Source of the DNA: Fidelibacterota bacterium
Lineage (GTDB): Bacteria; Fidelibacterota; UBA8477
DNA length: 56,029 nt
Assembly: GCA_021734045.1 (NCBI GenBank)
Contig: JAIPJR010000003.1
Span: forward strand, 1-56,029
Direction: 5' to 3'
Position 1 is the first letter of the stretch. Every line of letters starts with the position of its first letter. Made by a program: the position numbers and the translations under genes. Of this stretch, positions 41,671-50,824 are shown in pieces. The notes under the pieces were generated by a model. It worked only from the letters and a program-made list of their open reading frames with translations, had not been told where the DNA came from and did no database searches.

Positions 41671-42537
41671 CTACAGTGCGCTGCGCCGCCCCCAGTGGAA
41701 TTTCTCACGTAGCTTATCGTAAAAGGTGAGCCCCGGCAGCGTGACCAATTTGATGCGATAGGAACTGGTGCGGATCCGCAAGCTGTCACGGGCATTCAGC
41801 GGCTGCCACACCTTGCCATCGATATAAATCCGCCCCTTTTGCTCCGGCTTCACCAACTTAATCTCGATCCGGGCGTCCGCTGGTAAGACAATGGGACGCA
41901 CCGACAGCGTGTGGGGCGCAATCGGCGTGATGATAATGGCTTCCAGGCCAGGATCCAGGATGGGGCCCCCTGTAGCCAGATTGTAAGCCGTTGAACCGGT
42001 CGGGGTGGCCAGAATTAAACCGTCTGCTGAGTAGGTATTCAGGTAACGCCCGTTCACATGGACCTGCATGGCCAGCATATTGAAATATTCGCCGCGCTCG
42101 ATGACCACATCATTCAAGCCCCAGAAGGTCACATCCTTCCCATCTGCATTCATCTGCCGGCAATTCAGGACCATGCGCTCTTCCACCGTATAATGACCAG
42201 CCAGAACCTCCGCCAAATTGCTGCGCCAATCCCGTTCCAGTCCGGTCAGGAACCCCAGACTCCCTAAATTCACGCCCAATATGGGAATGGGGCGTTTCAT
42301 GACCGACTGGGCTGCCGAGAGCAGGGTACCGTCACCACCAATGGAGAGAATCATGTCGATGTTATCCGGTACGGTGTGTTCGGGAATATGCTCGATATCA
42401 TTTTCCAGTTGAATCGCCGCAGCAAAGGAATCCAGAATATTCACCGAATGATCGCTATCTTTGAGTTGTTCGATAAGATCAATAACGCTATCCCGGATTT
42501 CGGGATTGACTTGGAAACCCCAGAGTAAAATGTTCAT
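41671..42537 (-). CDS. nadK: NAD kinase
   Basis: The 288-residue protein has the NAD kinase signatures: ILSIGGDGTLLSAAQ (GGDG motif), GVNLGSLGFLT, LNDVVIERG and the second conserved block YSADGLILATPTGSTAYNLATGGPI (in part). It phosphorylates NAD to NADP. The length is normal. It is the last gene of the long leftward string and begins 37 bp after xseB. Confidence 0.95.
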   Translation of the reverse strand: MNILLWGFQVNPEIRDSVIDLIEQLKDSDHSVNILDSFAAAIQLENDIEHIPEHTVPDNIDMILSIGGDGTLLSAAQSVMKRPIPILGVNLGSLGFLTGLERDWRSNLAEVLAGHYTVEERMVLNCRQMNADGKDVTFWGLNDVVIERGEYFNMLAMQVHVNGRYLNTYSADGLILATPTGSTAYNLATGGPILDPGLEAIIITPIAPHTLSVRPIVLPADARIEIKLVKPEQKGRIYIDGKVWQPLNARDSLRIRTSSYRIKLVTLPGLTFYDKLREKFHWGRRSAL

Positions 42538-42574
42538 CGTACCGGATTCCTGTGGTTAAAAACCGGTGGTTTGG

Positions 42575-42844
42575 TTACTTGTCATCTGTCTCATCCCGGT
42601 CGGGTAACGGCTCGGTTGTCCAATCTCCGTTATTTTTCTGCACCAGAAGATTCACCGTTTTCTCCGCCTCATCCAACCGGTTTCGGCAGGCGGTGACCAG
42701 GGTCATGGCCGCCTGATACTGGGAAATCGCCTCATCAAGGGGCAATTCTTCATTTTCCAGACGCACCACCGCTGCTTCAAGTTGCTCCAGTAACTGTTCA
42801 AACGACTCGGATTTGTGTTGATCAGGCTTTTTGTTCGGTGTCAT
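42575..42844 (-). CDS. xseB: exodeoxyribonuclease VII small subunit
   Basis: The 89-residue protein is a helical hairpin with SFEQLLEQLEAAVVRLE, then LPLDEAISQYQAAMTLVTACRNRLDEAEKTV (in part). This is the standard XseB pattern. Several copies bind one XseA to form exonuclease VII. The start lies inside the end of xseA (23-base overlap), which couples their translation. Confidence 0.94.
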   Translation of the reverse strand: MTPNKKPDQHKSESFEQLLEQLEAAVVRLENEELPLDEAISQYQAAMTLVTACRNRLDEAEKTVNLLVQKNNGDWTTEPLPDRDETDDK

Positions 42845-44048
42845 GAATGGTTTCTACCTTTGCATCAAATGTACCATGTTGGAGGGTAACATGCACGGTT
42901 TGCTTGGGTTTGATTTGCTCGGTTGATCGAATAATTTGACGGTCGTCACGCTGCACAATGGCGTACCCACGCCCTAATACCTCCATGGGATTCAGCAGAC
43001 CTAATTTTTCGGTGAGATGATCCAACCGCTGTCCAACGCTTTCTACCCGGCGCTGAAGGGCACGCTGCAATCCATCGTTGATCTGATCCAGATATTGTTG
43101 TCGTGATTGAATTAATATTTGGGGCCGTCGTAAGGCATAGCTGCGCGTCAGACCCTCTACCCGGCTGCGCACATGTGTTAACCGTTTTTGCAGAATCCGG
43201 GGCAGGACCCGCGATTTTTCCAGGTGGGCTTGACGAATGACAGACTGATCCGGTACCACCAGCTCCGCTGCGGCCGAGGGTGTGGGTGCCCGCTCATCGG
43301 CTACCAAATCACTGATGGTCGTATCAATCTCATGTCCCACCGCCGAAATCATCGGTATGCGTGAATCAAAGATTGCCCGGGCGACGACCTCTTCATTGAA
43401 AGGCCATAAGTCTTCAATAGACCCACCGCCCCGTCCCACAATCAGGACATCACACGCTTTTTCCTGGTTAAAATGTCTGATACCGGCAGCAATCGTCTCT
43501 CCGGCACCTGTTCCTTGAACCTTGGCATTATACAGCAGGATTTCAGCCAGGGGAAAACGACGGGTGATGACCTGAATCATATCCCGTATAGCGGCACCAG
43601 TTGCAGAGGTGATGACGCCTATCCGTGTAGGAAACCGGGGCAGTGGTTTTTTATAAATTGCATCGAAAAGCCCTTCGGCTGCCAGCTTCTGTTTCAACAC
43701 CTCAAAAGCCTGATACAGGTCACCGGTACCCGCTGGCTGTAATTGCTCTACAACCAATTGATACTGTCCACGAGGTGGATAGACGGAGATGTTACCCAAT
43801 GCCAATACTTGAATGCCGTTCGCGGGCCGGAACATGAGACGGCGGTTCTGTCCTCGGAACATGACGGCACTTAGCTGGGCACCACTGTCCTTAATGGAGA
43901 AGTACATATGACCAGAAGTGTGATGGACAAAATTAGACACTTCACCGGACACCCATACCCGGGTGAAGGCGGTTTCCAAATGTGCCTTAATGTTTTGTGT
44001 GAGTTCTGTTACAGAAAATATTGCAGGTGCGTCGGGTGAAGTTGGCAT
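42822..44048 (-). CDS. xseA: exodeoxyribonuclease VII large subunit
   Basis: The 408 residues have an N-terminal OB fold (FSVTELTQNIKAHLE, VWVSGEVSNFVHHTSGHMYFSIKD in part). The catalytic region follows, with GVITSATGAAIRDM, DVLIVGRGGGSIEDLWPFN and SAVGHEIDTTISDLVADERAPTPSAAAEL. A coiled-coil tail ends with NPMEVLGRGYAIV. Exonuclease VII degrades single-stranded DNA from both ends. I chose the ATG at 44048 (AGGGT upstream) over an in-frame start at 44093 that adds 15 unconserved residues. Confidence 0.95.
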   Translation of the reverse strand: MPTSPDAPAIFSVTELTQNIKAHLETAFTRVWVSGEVSNFVHHTSGHMYFSIKDSGAQLSAVMFRGQNRRLMFRPANGIQVLALGNISVYPPRGQYQLVVEQLQPAGTGDLYQAFEVLKQKLAAEGLFDAIYKKPLPRFPTRIGVITSATGAAIRDMIQVITRRFPLAEILLYNAKVQGTGAGETIAAGIRHFNQEKACDVLIVGRGGGSIEDLWPFNEEVVARAIFDSRIPMISAVGHEIDTTISDLVADERAPTPSAAAELVVPDQSVIRQAHLEKSRVLPRILQKRLTHVRSRVEGLTRSYALRRPQILIQSRQQYLDQINDGLQRALQRRVESVGQRLDHLTEKLGLLNPMEVLGRGYAIVQRDDRQIIRSTEQIKPKQTVHVTLQHGTFDAKVETIHDTEQKA

Positions 44049-44116
44049 AGTACCCTGATCGCAAAAATAGCGTATGGCGGTATAACCCGCCATTCGCCCA
44101 GGCTAATTGTCAAAAT

Positions 44117-44212
44117 TTAACGAATTTTTTTCTTCTGCCGGTTAGAACGCAGTCTTTTTTTCCGTTTATGTGTCGCGATTTTGCGACGCTTCCGCTTTTT
44201 ACCACAAGGCAT
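44117..44212 (-). CDS. AURKAIP1/COX24-domain small basic protein
   Basis: The ATG at 44212 is preceded by a GAGGAG site and opens a 31-codon frame that is more than half lysine and arginine. It begins MPCGKKRKRRKIATHKRKKR and ends in KKIR. This matches the very short AURKAIP1/COX24-domain proteins annotated in Bacteroidota, which are related to mitochondrial ribosomal protein mS38. It is probably a ribosome-associated peptide. It lies between the HU gene and xseA, 68 bp from each. It is short enough to be missed by standard gene finders. Confidence 0.85.
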   Translation of the reverse strand: MPCGKKRKRRKIATHKRKKRLRSNRQKKKIR

Positions 44213-44280
44213 TCAATCAATCTCCTCTTTCAATAAATGCGCGGCGAATATAGGCTGGTGACCCACGTGGTCAAAGGTTT

Positions 44281-44583
44281 TTATATGCGGCGGGATTTGG
44301 GCTGTTGCGCCTGGTTCACCAGATCACGCAACTGACGGGAAGGTTTAAATACGGGAACCATTCGGGCAGGTAGTTGAACGGCTTCACCGGTACCGGGATT
44401 TCGCGCTTGTTTGGGCGCTCGCTCCTTGACGCTGAAGCTGCCGAATTTTCTGAATTCCACCCGCTCACCCTGAATTAATGCATCGGACAGCGTGGCTAAA
44501 AATGCATCCAGCACGGCCTCGGTTTCAACCTTGGTCAGGCCGGTCCCGGCGGCAATAATATCCACCATATCTGCCTTGGTCAT
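44281..44583 (-). CDS. HU/IHF-family DNA-binding protein
   Basis: The 100-residue protein has the HU fold: TKADMVDIIAAGTGLTKVETEAVLDAFLATL (in part), GERVEFRKFGSFSV and the DNA-binding arm RAPKQARNPGTGE, with ARMVPVFKPS after it. It bends DNA and helps organise the nucleoid. The ATG at 44583 has a GGGAGG site; the frame is open upstream into the sppA end. A basic tail (KSRRI) follows the fold. Confidence 0.94.
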   Translation of the reverse strand: MTKADMVDIIAAGTGLTKVETEAVLDAFLATLSDALIQGERVEFRKFGSFSVKERAPKQARNPGTGEAVQLPARMVPVFKPSRQLRDLVNQAQQPKSRRI

Positions 44584-44600
44584 GGTTTCCTCCCTAATCC

Positions 44601-45491
44601 TTAAGGCATTCGATATTGTACGACAGTTGATGTCCAGCGTGACCAATCCGGGATTGCACTACTCATATCATCCAGGATAAGTCTGAGCAGAGATCGCCGT
44701 TCGCGTGGCGGGTACACCAGTGGTGTATCATGAGCCAATCCACCCATCTCACAGGCAATGATTTTAGCATCGTGAAACGTCCCCAGTGCATCAACCAACC
44801 CCTCGTCCAATGCCTGGCGACCAGAAAATACCCTCCCATCCGCCAGTGCATCCACAACCGGTTCAGTCAGGTCACGCTCCCGGGCAACAATCTCCTTAAA
44901 CTGGCTGAATACATCACCGATCACGCCTTCATAGTAATCCACATCCTGCTTTGTCATTTGGCGATAAGGCGATCCCGAATCCTTATAGGGTCCGGTTTTC
45001 ACCACATTCATCCGCACACCCAGATCGTCCATGAGCTCGGAGAAATCGGGAAAATTCATGATGACACCGATACTCCCGGTGACGGAGGTGGGATTAGCGA
45101 TGATGGTGTCACCACCCAGGGCAGCCATGTAGCCACCGGATGCCGCCAAACTCCCCATACTCACAACAATGGGCTTTTCAGTGTGCTCCCCCGCCAGTTT
45201 GAGTGCACGATAAATCTCGTACGAGGGGGTTACCGCTCCGCCTGGTGAGTCAATATCAATCAGGATAGCCCCGATCCGCCGATTCTCCACAAAGTCATCC
45301 AACTGCTCAATCCAGGATTGGGATTCCACAATCATACCCTTCAACGGCAAGACCCCCACATTCACAGCTGCGGGATATGTTTCGCCAGACTGACGACTAA
45401 ACCAGATTACCAGAATCACCACGACGACCAGAATGAAAATCCAGCCGCCATACCGGCGCGAACTGTGGCGGGGAGCTGACTCAGCCATCAC
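44601..45491 (-). CDS. sppA: signal peptide peptidase SppA (short form)
   Basis: The 296 residues have one N-terminal membrane anchor (about 16-32) and a single SppA domain, as in Bacillus, not the tandem 67-kDa form of E. coli. The nucleophile serine 118 is in SLAASGGYMAA and the general-base lysine 170 in KTGPYKDSGS. IDSPGGAV is the conserved binding strand. It cleaves leftover signal peptides in the membrane. The start overlaps the mltD end by 11 bases. Confidence 0.93.
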   Translation of the reverse strand: MMAESAPRHSSRRYGGWIFILVVVVILVIWFSRQSGETYPAAVNVGVLPLKGMIVESQSWIEQLDDFVENRRIGAILIDIDSPGGAVTPSYEIYRALKLAGEHTEKPIVVSMGSLAASGGYMAALGGDTIIANPTSVTGSIGVIMNFPDFSELMDDLGVRMNVVKTGPYKDSGSPYRQMTKQDVDYYEGVIGDVFSQFKEIVARERDLTEPVVDALADGRVFSGRQALDEGLVDALGTFHDAKIIACEMGGLAHDTPLVYPPRERRSLLRLILDDMSSAIPDWSRWTSTVVQYRMP

Positions 45492-47148
45492 TCTTTTTTT
45501 GGTAAATCGTTAAGCGTTGACCTGGGTAGATGTACTCACCGTAACTCAGTCCATTCCAGCGGCGGATGCTACTGGCACGGGTATGATATCGCTCGGCAAT
45601 ATGTCCCAGTGTATCACCCCGTTTCACCACATAGACCAGCTTATCGTAGGTGGAGGTGGGCAGGTTCTGTTTTGAACGGGATTTAGCGGCATAGTTGGTA
45701 GTCCCCGGTAAAGGAATTGTCAATTTTTGACCCACCGAGAGACGGTTCCTATTCCGCAAATTATTGGCGCGGGTGAGGCTGGTGACGGATACCCCATATT
45801 TTCTGGCAATGAGCCACAAGGATTCGCCCCGCCGTACATAATGAACCTGAAAGGCTTCCTTGTCAGAGGTGGGCAGTTGATTGATGACCGCTTCCACCTT
45901 TTCGGCATAACCATTGGGCACTTTCAGAAAATACTGCATGTCCGGTGGTGTAACCCCCTGCCGAAGTTCGGCATTCAGGGTGCTCAAAGTACTGTAATCA
46001 ACCCAGGCAGCCTGGGCGATGCGGTCCAAATCAATACTCCGGTTCACTTCCACCTCTTCCCACTCCGTCATGACCTTATCCGGGAGTGTGAAGCCGTACT
46101 GCTCCGGACTACGAATGATGATGGCTGCCGCAATTACCGTGGGTACATAAGAACGGGTCTCTTTGGGCAGTGTGCGCAGGCGCCAGAAGTCACGGTGTCC
46201 CTCAAGGCGAATTGCCCGATGTACACGACCTTCACCACAGTTATAAGCCGCCATAGCCAGGTACCAGTTATCAAATTCGTTGTAGAGCTTTTTTAAAAAT
46301 TTAGCTGCGGCTTCCGTGGATTTCACAATGTCACGACGTTCATCAACCCACCAGGTCCGCTCCAGACCATACAATTTCCCCGTGGAACTGATAAATTGCC
46401 AAGGACCCACCGCCTGAGCCCAGGACCGGGCATTCACATTTAAACCCGATTCAATCAGCGCCAGATAAACCAACTCCTCCGGTACACCCTGCTCAATTAA
46501 AATGGGTCGGATCACTGCAGCGTATTTGGCATAGCGATCCATCCAGACCTGGAACTCGCTGTGACGCGTGGTCTGTAAAAATTTTATAATGCTCCGCACC
46601 CTATTATTCATCACCAGCGGGATATGACCATCCCGATCATCCAGGACCACGAAATCATCATCATTTCCCTGCACCGATTGCATGATCTCCAACTGAATCA
46701 TCTGCTCCCGAAAGGTCAGATTCGCCAGCATATTCTTCCGTTCCTGGTCCAGATAGGGGAGAAAATCGGTGCGCACCAGCTCAGCCAGTGATGTGAAATA
46801 AGCCCGTTGATCATGCCCAAGCGAATCCAGTTCCTCAATGGCAGCCAGGTTCGCCAGCATCAATTCAAATTCAAATTGGACCGCCCCCGTATCCCCTTCC
46901 AGCGCTAGCAAACGGCCTTCTGTGTAGTGCAGCTTCACTTCCTGCATCAGATAATCAAACAGGAAATCACTCTCCACCGGCATGGTTTCCGGACTGGCCT
47001 CTTCACCCCGGGCCAGTTGGGTCAGAGGCGTTTCCCTGAAGTCAGAAGCCCACAGTGTACTGGTTCCGGTGAAAAACAACAAACATATCATCAAGCGTAT
47101 CATGTACATTTTCCGCATAGTTTTAGGAATATTAGACGATTCTTTCAC
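45481..47148 (-). CDS. mltD: lytic murein transglycosylase with two LysM domains (MltD-like)
   Basis: The 555 residues start with a signal peptide (about 14-34). A helical region follows. Next is a family-1 lytic transglycosylase domain with LALIESGLNVNARSWAQAVGPWQF, whose glutamate after ALI is the catalytic acid, and MAAYNCGEGRVHRAI. It ends with two LysM peptidoglycan-binding domains (about 455-500 and 510-553). It cleaves glycan strands to 1,6-anhydro ends. The start overlaps the DUF2851 gene by 17 bases. Confidence 0.93.
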   Translation of the reverse strand: MKESSNIPKTMRKMYMIRLMICLLFFTGTSTLWASDFRETPLTQLARGEEASPETMPVESDFLFDYLMQEVKLHYTEGRLLALEGDTGAVQFEFELMLANLAAIEELDSLGHDQRAYFTSLAELVRTDFLPYLDQERKNMLANLTFREQMIQLEIMQSVQGNDDDFVVLDDRDGHIPLVMNNRVRSIIKFLQTTRHSEFQVWMDRYAKYAAVIRPILIEQGVPEELVYLALIESGLNVNARSWAQAVGPWQFISSTGKLYGLERTWWVDERRDIVKSTEAAAKFLKKLYNEFDNWYLAMAAYNCGEGRVHRAIRLEGHRDFWRLRTLPKETRSYVPTVIAAAIIIRSPEQYGFTLPDKVMTEWEEVEVNRSIDLDRIAQAAWVDYSTLSTLNAELRQGVTPPDMQYFLKVPNGYAEKVEAVINQLPTSDKEAFQVHYVRRGESLWLIARKYGVSVTSLTRANNLRNRNRLSVGQKLTIPLPGTTNYAAKSRSKQNLPTSTYDKLVYVVKRGDTLGHIAERYHTRASSIRRWNGLSYGEYIYPGQRLTIYQKKSDG

Positions 47149-48202
47149 AATTTACAAGAGAAGAATTCTCTAACCGCTTATCATACAGGGTATTGGATAA
47201 GTTCTCACTCACGGACAACCTGGTGAGCGGGCAGATGTGACACTGCTGTGCCTGACACCCATTAAGCCACCAAAACAACAATCCCTGTTGCTCAAGGGCT
47301 GTATCAATACGATACCAACCGGTGAAACGCTTTACGGTCTTCTCCAGCCCATAATGCCGTGCCGGTGGAATTTCCTGCCATATTTTCAACCCCGTAATGA
47401 TATCCGAATATGTGGCGGAGACAACCCAATTGATTGTCCATTCTCGTAACAACGTCAGGGGAATTTGCCAATCTCTGAAGTATGGCCGCCACCACGTTTC
47501 CCATGCCCGCCAACCGCCGCTTAGCAGCTCCGGAGGATCCACTTCCGGCAAGCATTTGACCACCCGGTCAATCTGATCTCGCTGGCGTGAAGGACGGTTC
47601 CGACTCTGGTAACTCCCGCGCCAATCAATACCGGTGGGATTTCCGGATAATTGAAGCTGCTGGACAATATACCACCACAACTTCTCCCGGGATGGCCCGA
47701 AAGCCAGGCAGTCCAACAATCCCAAATGAACCACCGGCCAATCAACGCTGGCAAAGCGCCGCCACTTCCTGACCTTCTCCCGCTTATAACGGTACCGGTC
47801 TGCCGCAGCTAAATACAACTCCCGCGCCGTGAGACCACGCCTTGCCCGACACCATCCGACTGTACCCGGATTCGTCACCACCAGCGTGGGCAGATCCGGT
47901 CCCCCGCCCGCCCGGTTCACCACATGCAGAATGACCTCCCCATAAGCCGCGTCAGTATCATGACCATGGGCATACCAATCCCGGGTGCCCCTATGCATCT
48001 CAACCGGACCAGATAATATCCGTCCATCCAGGGCAATCACCGCGTCCCGGATATCCGGCCCCGGACCATCATTTCGCTGCCCGGGCGCAATGACGATTAA
48101 TTGTTCACCACCCAGCGTTTTCAAGCCCGTTTGATCCGGCGCAATCTGAAACCACCAGTTGATCAGCTGGTTTTCCCTGGAATTCTGCACACGAAAAGTC
48201 AT
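47132..48202 (-). CDS. DUF2851 family protein
   Basis: The 356-residue protein matches DUF2851 by the N-terminal pattern LKTLGGEQLIVIAPGQRNDGPGPDI, shown in part, then SGPVEMHRGTRDWYAHGHD and YGEVILHVV. The acidic and histidine pairs look like a nuclease-type metal site, but no activity is established. It appears shorter at the N-terminus than the ~420-residue relatives I know. It is coupled on both sides: a four-base overlap with plsC upstream and 17 bases with mltD downstream. Confidence 0.85.
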   Translation of the reverse strand: MTFRVQNSRENQLINWWFQIAPDQTGLKTLGGEQLIVIAPGQRNDGPGPDIRDAVIALDGRILSGPVEMHRGTRDWYAHGHDTDAAYGEVILHVVNRAGGGPDLPTLVVTNPGTVGWCRARRGLTARELYLAAADRYRYKREKVRKWRRFASVDWPVVHLGLLDCLAFGPSREKLWWYIVQQLQLSGNPTGIDWRGSYQSRNRPSRQRDQIDRVVKCLPEVDPPELLSGGWRAWETWWRPYFRDWQIPLTLLREWTINWVVSATYSDIITGLKIWQEIPPARHYGLEKTVKRFTGWYRIDTALEQQGLLFWWLNGCQAQQCHICPLTRLSVSENLSNTLYDKRLENSSLVNCERIV

Positions 48203-48927
48203 GATGCGCCTGCTTTTTCACCAGCCGATCTCAGGTGCTCCAAAAACTGCCGGTGTACCCGGCTCAGTAAAGAATCCCGGTCCTCGTAAGTCAATTCCTG
48301 GGTCGGTACAGGGGGCAGAATTGTCACCTCTACCACACCCGGTTTGATGCTATGGCGATATTTGGGCTTCAATTCATAGGCTCCCGATAACACAACCGGG
48401 ACGATAGGTTTCCCGGTCTGAATGGCCAGGATAAAACCACCCTTCTTGAATGTTTTCAGCTGCCCGTCCAATGAACGTGTTCCCTCCGGAAAAATACACA
48501 CCGAACTGCGTTGCTTTTTGAACTGCTCTGCCACCTGTGCCATGGCATCCAAAGCTTTCCGATGGTTTTTCCGGTCGATGAAATAATGCTTCACCATCCA
48601 CATGGCCCATCCAAACAAGGGAATGTACATCAACTCCCGCTTGGCGATCATGCGGAGTTGAAACGGCATGTAATAAAACATAAGCGGGATATCGAATGCT
48701 GAGGTGTGATTGCTGACAAAGATGTACTGCTCCCCCTGATCCAGCTGCTCCAGTCCGTGGACATTCGCCCCTACCCCCGCGGTTTTTAATATGACCCAGC
48801 TCCAAAATCGGGCAATCCAGCCCCCCACATTACCGGTCCGGTCAAACAAACCTGATACTATGGCCAGAATGGCACACACGACGGTTACAATAACCACCAC
48901 AATCATGAGATAGGCATAACTAAGCAT
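48199..48927 (-). CDS. plsC: 1-acyl-sn-glycerol-3-phosphate acyltransferase
   Basis: The 242 residues have an N-terminal membrane helix (about 4-26) and the acyltransferase motifs in order: NHTSAFD (H-x4-D), FGWAMWMVKHYFIDRKN, FPEGTRS and PIVPVVLSG. It acylates lysophosphatidic acid to phosphatidic acid. The stop and the DUF2851 start overlap in ATGA. It heads the long leftward string after a 51-bp gap. Confidence 0.93.
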   Translation of the reverse strand: MLSYAYLMIVVVIVTVVCAILAIVSGLFDRTGNVGGWIARFWSWVILKTAGVGANVHGLEQLDQGEQYIFVSNHTSAFDIPLMFYYMPFQLRMIAKRELMYIPLFGWAMWMVKHYFIDRKNHRKALDAMAQVAEQFKKQRSSVCIFPEGTRSLDGQLKTFKKGGFILAIQTGKPIVPVVLSGAYELKPKYRHSIKPGVVEVTILPPVPTQELTYEDRDSLLSRVHRQFLEHLRSAGEKAGAS

Positions 48928-48978
48928 GGTAAGGGATACTCCGGTGTCGGTCTATCTGTTATTTCTAAGATTCAACGA

Positions 48979-49545
48979 TTATTCATGGGTTTGATGGGCA
49001 GGGAAGCCCGCGGTTACAAGCCATTGTACCATAGCAAGACGCTCTAAGCGCTCCATGCGCTGCACTGCCTCCTGAAAGGTCTGGCCAATGGTCAATGCAC
49101 CATGCTGTTGCAGGAGACAGGCCGACCCCGTCGCCCCCAAATCATCAATCACTGCCTTTGCCAATGCCCCGCTACCCGGTGCGGCAAAAGCTGCCACAGC
49201 AATCTTTCCAAAATCCGCCGTCTCGGTTAAAAGGGTTCCATCCAATGCTTCACCCCGCACGGCAAAGCTGGTGGCGTAGGGCGGATGACAATGCACGATG
49301 GCACCCACTTGTGGTAACTGGTGAAAAATGACCTGGTGCATACGCCATTCCGAAGAGACACCAGTGGTGGGTGCGCCCACCACTGGCATCCAACGCCAGT
49401 CATCTACTGTCAAATTTTCAAATTCACTTCGGGTCCGGGTGATGTAAAAACCACTGCCTGTGCGTATGCTGGCATTGCCATCGCTCGCCACCACCAAACC
49501 ATGCGCAGCCAATCGGTGACAAAGTTCTGTGGCCTGATCAAGCAT
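48979..49545 (-). CDS. class II aldolase/adducin family protein (FucA-like)
   Basis: The 188-residue protein has the class II aldolase pattern: ASDGNASIRTGSGFYITRTR, then SSEWRMHQ with the acid/base glutamate, HCHPPYATSFA with two zinc histidines and QQHGALTIGQT with the third. It resembles L-fuculose-phosphate aldolase and related sugar-phosphate aldolases; the substrate cannot be fixed. I chose the ATG at 49545, which overlaps the last eight bases of serS, rather than the much longer frame reaching into serS. Confidence 0.87.
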   Translation of the reverse strand: MLDQATELCHRLAAHGLVVASDGNASIRTGSGFYITRTRSEFENLTVDDWRWMPVVGAPTTGVSSEWRMHQVIFHQLPQVGAIVHCHPPYATSFAVRGEALDGTLLTETADFGKIAVAAFAAPGSGALAKAVIDDLGATGSACLLQQHGALTIGQTFQEAVQRMERLERLAMVQWLVTAGFPAHQTHE

Positions 49546-50821
49546 CGTCAGCAGAAATGGTTTCAGCGCCAAAGTATGGCACCAGCGCCTCCGGAACGTG
49601 AATACTGCCATCGGGTTGCTGGTAATGCTCCAGAATAGCCACCAATAGCCGCGCCGTCGCCACGCCACTGCCGTTTAGCGTGTGGAGGTATTGGGGTTTT
49701 CCGCCTGTACGGGGTTTATAGCGGATATTCCCCCGCCGCGCCTGGAAATCTTCAAAATTTGAGCAGGACGAAACCTCCAGCCAGCGTTGCTCACCCGGCG
49801 CCCACAATTCCAGATCATAGCATTTGGCGGCAGCGAAAGACAAATCACCTGTCACCAGTTCCAATATCCGGTAGGGCAGGTTCAGCGCTTCAAGCACCTC
49901 CTCCGCATCCCGCCGTAACGTTTCCAATTCATCATAACTGGTTTCAGGTAAAACAAATTTTACCATCTCTACCTTGTTAAACTGGTGCACCCGCAGAAAA
50001 CCGTGGGTCTCTTTCCCGTAAGAACCCGCCTCCCGTCTAAAACACGCCGAATAGGCTGTGTACCGCAACGGCAGTGCTTTTTCCGGAATAATCTCATCTT
50101 GATGAATATTGGTCACCGGTACCTCGGCGGTAGGGATCAGAAACAGATCATCAACTTGTGCCAGATACATATCCTCTTCCATTTTAGGCAACTGACCTGT
50201 CGCCGTAAGCGATGTGCGGTTTACCAGGAATGGTGGAAAAACCTCCTTGTAGCCATGTTTTTGAGTATGCATATCCAGCATAAAATTAATCAGTGCTCGT
50301 TCCAATCTCGCGCCGGCACCTGTGTACAGCGGAAATCCGGTCCCGGTGATTTTGGTGCCCCGGGCAAAATCAAACAACCCTAAAGCTTCACCCAGCTCCA
50401 GGTGATTCTTTAGGGGAAAATCCACTGACTCACGGGGTTCACCCCAGGTTTTCACTACCGGGTTTTCACTAGGATCCTGTCCCACGGGCACTGAAGTGTG
50501 CGCCGGATTGGGTACCATGAGCAGGTTTTCTTCAAATTCCGCTTCCAACGTCTTCAGCTGACCGTCCAGTGATTTGATTTGCTCAATCAGGTCACCGGTT
50601 TGAGCAATCAGTTCATCGACATTCTCGCCCTGCCGTTTCCGCTCACCCACCGCTTTGGAAATTTCATTGCGCTGCTGCTTCAGAGCATCCACGCGATTAA
50701 TGATCTCCCGCCGCTCCTCATCCAGCCGCACCAGCGCGTCCACATCCACCGTGACGCCTTTGTCTGCCATCGCCTGTCGTAACGCATCCGGTTTCTCCCG
50801 GAGCCATTTTGCATCAATCAT
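49538..50821 (-). CDS. serS: seryl-tRNA synthetase
   Basis: The 427-residue protein has an N-terminal coiled-coil arm (about 30-100, EERREIINRVDALKQQRNEI in part) that reads the long variable arm of tRNA-Ser. A class II catalytic core follows, with LIPTAEVPVTNIHQDEII, the motif 2 region CFRREAGSYGKETHGFLRVHQFNKVEM (in part) and motif 3 NGSGVATARLLVAILE. It starts four bases after the aminotransferase stop. Confidence 0.97.
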   Translation of the reverse strand: MIDAKWLREKPDALRQAMADKGVTVDVDALVRLDEERREIINRVDALKQQRNEISKAVGERKRQGENVDELIAQTGDLIEQIKSLDGQLKTLEAEFEENLLMVPNPAHTSVPVGQDPSENPVVKTWGEPRESVDFPLKNHLELGEALGLFDFARGTKITGTGFPLYTGAGARLERALINFMLDMHTQKHGYKEVFPPFLVNRTSLTATGQLPKMEEDMYLAQVDDLFLIPTAEVPVTNIHQDEIIPEKALPLRYTAYSACFRREAGSYGKETHGFLRVHQFNKVEMVKFVLPETSYDELETLRRDAEEVLEALNLPYRILELVTGDLSFAAAKCYDLELWAPGEQRWLEVSSCSNFEDFQARRGNIRYKPRTGGKPQYLHTLNGSGVATARLLVAILEHYQQPDGSIHVPEALVPYFGAETISADDA

Positions 50822-50824
50822 ACG

